Positions 1-5,209 of a DNA stretch of 5,209 nucleotides are shown here, piece after piece. Where the stretch lies: positions 1 to 5,209 of the forward strand of contig JAIBBE010000190.1 in the NCBI GenBank assembly GCA_019694835.1. The letters are read 5' to 3'. How positions within the stretch are numbered: position 1 is the stretch's first letter; each line of letters starts with the position of its first letter. Under the pieces are notes generated by a model. That model made no database searches, was not told the DNA's origin, and saw only the letters and a list, made by a program, of their open reading frames with translations. The translations under genes were made by a program, and so were the position numbers. Origin of the DNA: Fimbriimonadaceae bacterium (GTDB lineage Bacteria; Armatimonadota; Fimbriimonadia; Fimbriimonadales; Fimbriimonadaceae).

Positions 1-46
1 GCTTGCGCACAATCTGCTCCGGACTGTGCCGTTTCCTCGTCGCCAT
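1..46 (-). CDS. IS3-family transposase OrfA, N-terminal fragment
   Basis: Fifteen codons are present before the left edge: MATRKRHSPEQIVRK. This is the characteristic opening of IS3-family OrfA proteins, whose N-terminus forms a helix-turn-helix that recognises the element's ends. AGGAAGG lies 12 bases upstream of the ATG (59-65). In intact IS3 elements the downstream orfB supplies the DDE integrase domain, usually reached by a -1 frameshift; both the rest of orfA and orfB would lie outside this window. The call rests on a short peptide, but its position about 80 bases inside a plausible IS end supports it. Confidence 0.75.
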   Translation of the reverse strand, partial: MATRKRHSPEQIVRK

Positions 47-65
47 GATCTTGTCGAGCCTTCCT

Positions 66-80
66 GCCCACAACGTGGGC
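66..80 (-). other. Perfect hairpin in the orfA leader of the IS
   Basis: GCCCAC and GTGGGC form a perfect 6-bp stem around a 3-base loop, immediately upstream of the AGGAAGG ribosome-binding site of orfA. In IS elements, leader hairpins can limit transposase translation from outside transcripts; whether this one does so is inference. Confidence 0.4.
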
Positions 81-90
81 CGCAAGACTC

Positions 91-453
91 TCATAAGCCA
101 TGGATCAACCGATCGGGGTCAGGCCACTTGCGTTCCTCGGCCTCGAGAATCCGGCGGGCCTCCTGCTTGGGGACGACCACGCCGTCGACCATCTGGCCGT
201 CGACATCCAAGGCGTAGCCGCAGACCACGGCGTTATCGGGCAACGGAAAAGTGAGAGTTCCCTCCAGCACGCGATCGTTCGGGTTGTAGAACCGCATAGT
301 CTGCGTCGTCTCGGCCAACAGACCACTGACCTTGACCTGGATCTCGAGGTCACTCAATTCGATGGCCTGCTCGCCGCGGGGCGCCTCGATATAGGGCAAC
401 CGGTCCTCGGGTGAGAACTGACGGTCGACTAATTGTCCGAAGAACCAAAACAT
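91..453 (-). pseudogene. VIT-domain protein, N-terminal remnant interrupted by an IS element
   Basis: The reading frame begins MFWFFGQLVDRQF and by about residue 35 enters a VIT domain (vault protein/inter-alpha-trypsin type): LEIQVKVSGLLAE, MRFYNPNDRVLEGTLTFPLP, then PKQEARRILEAEERK. In intact family members the VIT domain continues and is usually followed by a von Willebrand A domain; known members are often surface or secreted proteins. Here the match stops at the lysine codon at 127-129. The next 11 codons (WPDPDRLIHGL, then TGA at 91-93) are read from the end of an insertion sequence. I chose ATG 453 because GGGGAG (461-466) lies 7 bases upstream; ATG 468 is in frame but overlaps that site. 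No signal peptide is evident, so this start or the N-terminus may be incomplete. The gene lies 146 bases after the nuclease gene and is probably unrelated to the operon. Confidence 0.75.
109..126 (-). repeat. Putative IS terminal inverted repeat (one copy visible)
   Basis: On the minus strand this reads TGGCCTGACCCCGATCGG, starting exactly where the VIT reading frame loses family similarity. The partner repeat is outside the window, so the inner limit is a guess. Confidence 0.5.
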
Positions 454-460
454 GAATCCG

Positions 461-466
461 CTCCCC
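461..466 (-). promoter_or_regulatory. Ribosome-binding site for the VIT gene (decides start)
   Basis: GGGGAG lies 7 bases upstream of ATG 453 and overlaps the alternative ATG at 468. This favours the later start. Confidence 0.55.
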
Positions 467-506
467 ATCGACTGGCACTCTCGTGCACAACGAACACCTA
501 AATGGT

Positions 507-538
507 CAGCGAGGGCGCTGTCTCCCGTGTGTTCACGG
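507..538 (-). terminator. Two adjacent short hairpins after the operon; weak terminator candidate
   Basis: The gap between the nuclease stop (600) and the VIT start (453) holds two small perfect stems in a row: CCGTG/CACGG with a 4-base loop (525-538) and CAGCG/CGCTG with a 4-base loop (507-520). There is no T-tract after them, so an intrinsic terminator is doubtful. I saw no convincing promoter in the gap either. Confidence 0.2.
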
Positions 539-599
539 ACTTCCCCCGACCCGAATGCGCGCTAGCTGTAGCAATTCCCCCACGCAGCGTCGAGCACGG

Positions 600-3215
600 T
601 CACCGTATCTCCTCAGACCGACAACTTTCGTCGCCTCCGCTTGCGACGCCATCTGCGCCGGACAAGGGAGGCGATAGAGATTCGCCGAAGAGAACGTCGG
701 CATCTCTCCAACACTCATCCGCCTTGGCATTCGACAGCCGGGCTTGATCCCGGAATCTACTGCGTGTGAGGCCGCGCTTTCGCGCTTCCGCGGCCTTCTG
801 GGCAAGGCTGAGTCTGACTTGATCCGAATCGGGGTTGGCATAAAACTTCCCATCCCGGAGTAGCGATGGGAAGACATCGCTACTTACTCCGAGGTGCTCG
901 GCGATCTGCCTCCTTGTCGCACCCCCGGCCTGAAGTTCGACCGCGCTGCGGCAGCGATCGAGGCGATCGGCCCGGGCCTGCGAGTTACTGGCGTTCCGGC
1001 CGCTGGTTTTGCCGCTACCGTTGCTTGCTGAGCCGGTCGTCGTGACGATCGTATTGTTCCTGGGTGGTCGCGGGGCTAGGTCTCCGCGTTTCGGTCGAGC
1101 GCTCTCCGGTGGAAGCCAGTTAGCGAAGATGTTGTGAAGATTCCGCAAGTCGGACTCGGTGACAGTCACGACAGGAATCTGGTGGCGGCTTGCCAGATCT
1201 ATTTTTCGTTCGGCCTTGGCCATGTAGACAGGGTTAGCGGTAAAGCCCAGAGCTTCGACAAAGGTGCCATCCGCCAATCGCCAGTCCGCGCGGAATCCGT
1301 CGGGATTGATGTCGGGATCGAAGGGATAGAAGGGCTCGAGTTCGTGTTCAATGCCGTGATCGAAGAAGAAGTCGTCGATCTGCCGCTCGAGTAGCGATCG
1401 GCATAGGTGCCCGTCTTTGGCTGTGACCACGACACCGCGGCTTGTTCGGACCCCTTTGGCGAGAACTCCAGCCTTGGCCAACCAATCGGTCCAGGAGTAG
1501 ACCTTTCGGTGTCCGCCCGGGATGGCATAGCCACGCCTTACTGCCAACATTCGGCACAACATCAGAAGATCCCGGTGGGGTCCCTCGCTGGGCATTGTAC
1601 GGAGCTGCTCGCGCGCGGGAGCGTCGCCAAACTCGATCACTGCAAGCTTGATGATCGATCCGATGGCGGCTTCGTGCCACGGTTCGTCGTGGAAGCCGTG
1701 GTCTATGAAGAGGCCCTCCCGGGCATCTTGAATACAGTCAAGGCAGTATGGCGATGGTTCGGCGTACGGATTTAACGCTCCGCCGCATAGTCGGCAGCCG
1801 CCGGCCGCGTTGGTGGGTTCGTCATCGGCGATCCGGATGTCGCGAAGCAGGTCTACTGGCAGTCGAGGAGCCTCTGGAGGGCGCCGATGCTGCGGTGAAA
1901 TGCCGAAAAACATTCCTCCGCGCCCATTGTGGGAGCGCAAGTCCGCCATTGCTTGCCATCCAGCCTCGATCTGGTCGGCCCAGTCATCGGGTATCAGTTG
2001 TCTTGCGTCCGGGCGGAGTTTCCTGACAGGCCTTGGATTTTGCAGGCGGGCAATCAAGTCTTGGCCGAATAGCTGGTGGGGGTCACGCGGATGGTCTCGA
2101 AGGAGTACCGATTCCGGAATCTGACCGGCTCGGCGGAGTAGCTTCTCGATCGGCGATGCCAAATCGGGAGCGAAGACGTGTAGCTCCTTCGTCTCGAGAT
2201 CGAAGCTTGCGAGATAAGGTTCGACGTTTAGTCCTGAGATCCTGCCGACCCAGAAAACGTGGATCCATGCGCCGGAATCCAACTCCAGTGATGCGTTCAA
2301 CCACCCTGGCGTCGGGTCGAACGGGACCTTGATCCCCTCTCGCGCTAGAGCCTCGACCACGGCCGGCCTGTCGAATTCGCTTCCGACCTTGACTAAATCG
2401 GGGTTGGTCCTGACCAGTCCGACGCATCCACCCGTTTCGTTAACGACCCTGACGGCGAAGTTCCCTTGACGGCGCACCTGAAGCACACGGTGATTGCTGT
2501 CTGAGTGATGGACGATCTCATCGGCAAGACGTTTGACGAGTTCGGTTCGCAGGCTATGTAACCACCGCAGCGCCGGGGTCCTCGTGAACTGTTGCTCCGT
2601 CAGGCGGCGGCCTCGACCTGAATACTCTGAGTTAGAACTTTCGTCTTCGTGCTCCGCGAGGAAATCCCGGATCGCGGCCCCCATAATCCGAGCCTTCGGC
2701 AGATCAAGAGTGAGTTCCGGGATGCGCATAGGGATGTCCCATCCCTCTTCGTCGTCCAAGCACCGATACTTCTCGATGTCGGCCGGATCACTGTCTCTAG
2801 ACATGATTGCGGTGAAGTGAACTTCGCCGTCCTCGGAGAATGCGGCAAGTCGGGAGACTAAATCCTTGCGGTCGTTGTTGGCGATCCCCCAGTTGCTGGT
2901 TGTGTGCCGGTAGAGGTAGCCGAGGCATCGCTCTTCCTCGTCGCCGCCCGCCGACTTCGGTAAGGCAATTGAGACGGCGTCGCTGTCGAATGGGTTATCG
3001 GGCCGGGGTATCAGTACCAAGTCGACCGAGATGCTTCCCACCCTCTTCCCGTGCGCCGAGAAGGCGGCGTCCGCGAAATCCACGAGGCGGCGGTCGTAGA
3101 TGCCATTGCCGTGTTCGTCTCGAATCCAAGCCCACGAGACGCCTTCCGGGTTGATCGGGCCAGCCGGTGGAAGCGTGACGGTCTTACCGTCCCATTGGAT
3201 GGCGTAGCTGGTCAT
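600..3215 (-). CDS. HIRAN-like / zinc-ribbon / PD-(D/E)XK-like nuclease protein, large multidomain
   Basis: This is an 871-residue protein that I do not recognise as a named family. Numbering is from the ATG at 3215. Residues about 56-108 resemble a HIRAN domain (RPDNPFDSDAVSIAL, then CLGYLYR), a fold that binds DNA ends in other proteins. Residues 110-470 have no motif I can name. C474, C477, C491 and C494 form a CxxC-x13-CxxC zinc ribbon. Residues about 600-695 look like a PD-(D/E)XK nuclease: E610 in a leading helix, D644 (RADW), E654 (FVEALG), then K667/K671 in a following helix, and a hydrophobic VVTVTE strand before a DL pair. A polar linker (about 700-750) leads to a helix-turn-helix (about 764-790, RRQIAEHLGVSS). 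The start lies 7 bases after the PLD-S1 stop. A TTG at 3221, two codons earlier, sits 9 bases after GAAGG and is a real alternative. It probably acts in the same pathway as the helicase and PLD-S1 protein. Confidence 0.85.
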   Translation of the reverse strand: MTSYAIQWDGKTVTLPPAGPINPEGVSWAWIRDEHGNGIYDRRLVDFADAAFSAHGKRVGSISVDLVLIPRPDNPFDSDAVSIALPKSAGGDEEERCLGYLYRHTTSNWGIANNDRKDLVSRLAAFSEDGEVHFTAIMSRDSDPADIEKYRCLDDEEGWDIPMRIPELTLDLPKARIMGAAIRDFLAEHEDESSNSEYSGRGRRLTEQQFTRTPALRWLHSLRTELVKRLADEIVHHSDSNHRVLQVRRQGNFAVRVVNETGGCVGLVRTNPDLVKVGSEFDRPAVVEALAREGIKVPFDPTPGWLNASLELDSGAWIHVFWVGRISGLNVEPYLASFDLETKELHVFAPDLASPIEKLLRRAGQIPESVLLRDHPRDPHQLFGQDLIARLQNPRPVRKLRPDARQLIPDDWADQIEAGWQAMADLRSHNGRGGMFFGISPQHRRPPEAPRLPVDLLRDIRIADDEPTNAAGGCRLCGGALNPYAEPSPYCLDCIQDAREGLFIDHGFHDEPWHEAAIGSIIKLAVIEFGDAPAREQLRTMPSEGPHRDLLMLCRMLAVRRGYAIPGGHRKVYSWTDWLAKAGVLAKGVRTSRGVVVTAKDGHLCRSLLERQIDDFFFDHGIEHELEPFYPFDPDINPDGFRADWRLADGTFVEALGFTANPVYMAKAERKIDLASRHQIPVVTVTESDLRNLHNIFANWLPPESARPKRGDLAPRPPRNNTIVTTTGSASNGSGKTSGRNASNSQARADRLDRCRSAVELQAGGATRRQIAEHLGVSSDVFPSLLRDGKFYANPDSDQVRLSLAQKAAEARKRGLTRSRFRDQARLSNAKADECWRDADVLFGESLSPPLSGADGVASGGDESCRSEEIR
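859..884. repeat. Perfect 10-bp inverted repeat inside the nuclease gene
   Basis: AGTAGCGATG (859-868) and CATCGCTACT (875-884) are exact reverse complements around a 6-base loop. An outer CGGAGTA (856-862) can alternatively pair with TACTCCG (885-891). The repeat lies in the coding sequence just after the helix-turn-helix core (the SSDVFPSLLRDG stretch). Its role is unknown. Confidence 0.6.
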
Positions 3216-3222
3216 GTTCAAG

Positions 3223-4989
3223 TCAGATCGCCTTCAGCGCGAGAGCGACCCGCCCGCGGTCAATGTCGACGTCGACGACCATGACCGTGACGATTTCTCC
3301 AACGGAGACCACGTCTGAGGGATGGTCGATTCGTCCTCGGCCAAGGCGTGTTTTGTGAATTAGTCCGTCGACATCGCCGAGCTTAACGAAGGCGCCGAAC
3401 TCCGTGATGTTCGTGATTGGTCCCGAAAGGGTCTGCCCTACAGCAAGTTTGCTTAGCGCTTCTTTCTTTCTTTTTTCGTTCCCGTAGTGCCGCTTTGGTG
3501 ACTTCACGATGTTGCGGGCCTTGGTTGGGCTATTTTCCCGGGGTCCCGAAGCCGTGGGGCCGGACTGGGGGGTGGACGGTTGGGTTGTGACTTCGGCGCC
3601 AACCAACGCTTGGTATTCAGCCGGAAGGGTGCCGATTACTTCGAGGGCGTGGCTCAAGTTCTCGGTCATGTACTTCTTGTAGGCGCCGTCGGCCAGAACC
3701 TGGTCTTGGACGAGGTCGCCCTCTTCCTGCCGGTATTTGCGAGATCTGTCGCCACGGAAGGACAACCAGTTGAAGCTTGTTTTGATGTAAAAGTCGTCGC
3801 CTACGAGGATCTTCGCGTGGGTATCGTCTACTCGGACGACCGCTAGGCGGCTGGATCGTTGCGCTGCGGTGTACAGATCGGCGATCGCGGTTTGATCTGT
3901 CTTTTCATTGTCTCCGAATCCCCAGAAGATTGTGACGTCGGCCGTGCGGGCGAGCTGTTCCAGGCGACTGACCCACTGCGCGGTTACTACCGATCGGGTA
4001 ATCCATGGGCTGATGATCAATAGCCGGCGCTGGGAATTGGACAGGGCTTCGTCGAGATACATGGGATGTTCGTAGACGCCCAGCCAACGGATCGCGGAGC
4101 GACTGAGGGTATCTGCGTCATGTGCGTCATCCTGTTGGGCCATTGCGGCTTGCACCGCGATGACTTCTTCCCGGCTTAGCCTCTTGCCGGGTTCGTCAAC
4201 CGGTTCGTAGGTTTCCTCGTTGGGGGCGGTCGACAGACCGAGGCGTTCCACGGCGCCGATCGCGTCGAGTGCCGCAGCATGTGGTTCGCTCCATTGACCG
4301 TCGATTTCCACGCCGAGTCGTAGCGCATTGGAATCGATGTCTTTGAACACGAGCAGGATTGCGTCGCGGTAGTAGTTGCGGTTCTCCGTGACGCCGCTGA
4401 CGCCCAGGATTCGGAAGGTGTCATTGCGGGAACCCAGCGCGGTTGAGATCGCTGCGTTGTCGAGGCTCTCCAGTTGCACGGGCATGCTGGTCGACGGCGG
4501 CATGAGAATCCTGGCCGGATCCGACTTTGCCTGCGCCGCACGGAGAAGTGAGTGTTTTCTCCAGTCTGTGACCGTGTTGGTGAGCCTGTCGTAGATGACC
4601 AGGACGGTGGTCGATTTGGGCCGCCTGATGCACGCGTCCCTGGCCGCCTCTTGGCCGGCAGGTAGAAGCGAAAGACGCCGGGCTCCTCCCTCGGGCGGAG
4701 GTCGGTAGTCGATGAATTCAGCGACCAGCAGTGCGGCGACGACGTTGGCGGTGTCGCCTTCGTCTAAGCCTAGGAACAGTTCCAGGTCTTCGACGGTGTC
4801 GATGCCGTTAAGCATGGCGCGCAGAGCGTATTTCGATGACGCCTCGAGGTCTTCCGCCTGTTCGGCAAGCACGTCGACGGTCAGGATGGAGGCGGGTATC
4901 GCCGATGGTTCCGCGGCCAACAGGATGTGGCCCGGCAGAGCGTGCGCGTGGCGGCGGGCGGCATCGGCGAATATGTCGCGGGTCCTCAT
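3223..4989 (-). CDS. PLD-family (HKD) nuclease-like protein with C-terminal S1 RNA-binding domain
   Basis: This is a 588-residue protein. Residues about 50-118 look like a winged helix-turn-helix, ending in a beta hairpin and LLPAGQEAA. Residues about 120-255 are unrecognised. Residues 320-440 form a phospholipase D-like domain: a LLIISPWI strand, then one complete HKD signature (H391, K393, D398) and the trailing SFN (S405, N407). With a single HKD, the active site would need a dimer, as known for single-HKD PLD nucleases such as Nuc, BfiI and Zucchini. A Pro/Ser- then Lys/Arg-rich linker (about 468-512) leads to an S1 domain (about 514-586) with FGAFV and DGLIH signatures, a fold that binds single-stranded RNA. 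I chose the ATG at 4989 rather than an upstream GTG at 5040 because it overlaps the helicase stop (ATGA) and has GGAAGGA 10 bases upstream. It is cytoplasmic, with no signal peptide or membrane segment. A role in cutting RNA or DNA with the helicase is inference. Confidence 0.9.
   Translation of the reverse strand: MRTRDIFADAARRHAHALPGHILLAAEPSAIPASILTVDVLAEQAEDLEASSKYALRAMLNGIDTVEDLELFLGLDEGDTANVVAALLVAEFIDYRPPPEGGARRLSLLPAGQEAARDACIRRPKSTTVLVIYDRLTNTVTDWRKHSLLRAAQAKSDPARILMPPSTSMPVQLESLDNAAISTALGSRNDTFRILGVSGVTENRNYYRDAILLVFKDIDSNALRLGVEIDGQWSEPHAAALDAIGAVERLGLSTAPNEETYEPVDEPGKRLSREEVIAVQAAMAQQDDAHDADTLSRSAIRWLGVYEHPMYLDEALSNSQRRLLIISPWITRSVVTAQWVSRLEQLARTADVTIFWGFGDNEKTDQTAIADLYTAAQRSSRLAVVRVDDTHAKILVGDDFYIKTSFNWLSFRGDRSRKYRQEEGDLVQDQVLADGAYKKYMTENLSHALEVIGTLPAEYQALVGAEVTTQPSTPQSGPTASGPRENSPTKARNIVKSPKRHYGNEKRKKEALSKLAVGQTLSGPITNITEFGAFVKLGDVDGLIHKTRLGRGRIDHPSDVVSVGEIVTVMVVDVDIDRGRVALALKAI
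3231..3235 (-). promoter_or_regulatory. Ribosome-binding site for the HIRAN/nuclease gene, inside the PLD-S1 gene
   Basis: GAAGG sits within the last codons of the PLD-S1 gene. It is 9 bases from a TTG at 3221 and 15 bases from the ATG at 3215. The spacing fits TTG better while the codon fits ATG better, so the true start is uncertain by two residues. Confidence 0.45.
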
Positions 4990-5209
4990 AGGTATTCGAT
5001 CCTTCCGCCCTTGCCAGATTCGATGTGGTCGAGGACCCATCTCAGGGGTCCGTCCTTGGCGGAGCTGAAGTCTGAATCGCCCACGAGCCAGAGGGCTTCT
5101 CGGGCGCGGGACAGCGCCACGTTCGTGCGACCTTTGAAACGTTCGCTGAGGAAGCCGAGTTCGCCGGCGAGGTTGCTGCGGGTGACGGAGAAGACCACCA
5201 CATCGGCCT
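4986..5209 (-). CDS. Superfamily 1 helicase, Upf1/DNA2-like (COG1112/AAA_12 type), C-terminal fragment
   Basis: Only the last 73 full codons are present; the gene enters from the right edge, so its start and N-terminal domains are unseen. The fragment begins with ADVVVFSVTRSN (5172-5207), which matches helicase motif V of the Upf1/DNA2 group. It then has RTNVALSRAR (5100-5129), the arginine-finger motif VI, followed by the usual ALWLVGD strand and a short tail ending in RIEYL. Proteins of this family use ATP hydrolysis to move along or unwind RNA or DNA. In bacteria, standalone members are often found in antiphage and other accessory clusters. The stop TGA overlaps the ATG of the next gene by 4 bases, so the two are almost certainly co-translated and work together. 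The substrate and any fused domain (kinase, nuclease) cannot be judged here. Family assignment is firm; function is inferred. Confidence 0.9.
   Translation of the reverse strand, partial: ADVVVFSVTRSNLAGELGFLSERFKGRTNVALSRAREALWLVGDSDFSSAKDGPLRWVLDHIESGKGGRIEYL
5000..5006 (-). promoter_or_regulatory. Ribosome-binding site for the PLD-S1 gene, inside the helicase gene
   Basis: GGAAGGA lies 10 bases upstream of ATG 4989, within the last codons of the helicase. Together with the ATGA stop-start overlap it supports translational coupling and rules against the longer start at 5040. Confidence 0.65.

Larger units (their letters stand above)
1..126 (-). mobile_element. Partial IS3-family insertion sequence, orfA-proximal end
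   Basis: The boundary is placed at 126, where VIT-domain coding sequence stops and TGGCCTGACCCC (minus strand, 126 down to 115) begins. A TG start followed by a CCTGACCCC-like stretch is typical of IS3-family terminal repeats. The orfA start follows at 46, a normal leader length for this family. The other end, the second terminal repeat and any target-site duplication lie off the left edge, so the exact boundary could be off by a few bases. Confidence 0.7.

Noticed and set aside
3..414. Plus-strand open frames across the left end (3-254, 100-414)
   Set aside because: They run antisense to the VIT and IS coding sequence, show no family resemblance and have composition typical of shadow frames in GC-rich DNA.
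533..877. Minus-strand 114-codon frame overlapping the end of the nuclease gene
   Set aside because: It lies in another frame over the nuclease C-terminus, is rich in Arg/Ser/Pro as expected of a shadow frame, and has no domain match.
1134..1775. Plus-strand open frames inside the nuclease gene (1134-1394, 1407-1775)
   Set aside because: They are antisense to a frame with clear domain motifs and have no recognisable protein features of their own.
3261..3280. Short GTCGAC tandem
   Set aside because: It simply encodes the VDVD stretch in the last strands of the S1 domain; too short to be a repeat element.
4990..5040. Longer start (GTG at 5040) for the PLD-S1 gene, adding 17 residues
   Set aside because: It would overlap the helicase by 55 bases, whereas ATG 4989 forms a classic ATGA junction with a good ribosome-binding site.
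1..5209. CRISPR array, tRNA or rRNA genes
   Set aside because: No regularly spaced repeats, no tRNA-like cloverleaf and no conserved rRNA segments were seen on either strand.

Overview
The window is bacterial and moderately GC-rich (about 60% by rough count of a few lines). Every gene I can support lies on the minus strand, so the region reads right to left. The IS3-type OrfA start, compact ATGA junctions and Shine-Dalgarno sites fit an actinobacterium or another GC-rich bacterium, but I cannot assign a taxon from this sequence alone.

Right part (about 600-5209): a tight three-gene cluster. It opens with the last 73 codons of a Upf1/DNA2-like superfamily 1 helicase that continues past the right edge. 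The helicase stop overlaps the start of the second gene by 4 bases (ATGA). The second gene encodes a 588-residue protein with a winged-helix-like N-terminus, one phospholipase D-type HKD motif and a C-terminal S1 RNA-binding domain. The third gene follows within a few bases. Its product of about 871 residues has a HIRAN-like region, a four-cysteine zinc ribbon, a PD-(D/E)XK-like nuclease region and a C-terminal helix-turn-helix. Helicase, PLD protein and a second nuclease made from one transcript resemble the layout of antiphage systems. The helicase-PLD pairing recalls Mokosh, but the S1 fusion and the HIRAN/zinc/nuclease partner are not part of the Mokosh architecture I know. The defence role is inference.

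Left part (1-599): after a 146-base gap containing two short hairpins comes the start of a VIT-domain gene. It breaks off at about position 127, where sequence typical of an IS3-family end begins. The insertion sequence carries the first 15 codons of its orfA before the window ends. The VIT gene is therefore a broken remnant, and an IS sits directly downstream of the candidate defence operon, as is common in accessory islands.

No tRNA, rRNA, CRISPR array or origin was seen. No promoter for the operon lies in the window; it is expected upstream of the helicase, beyond the right edge.
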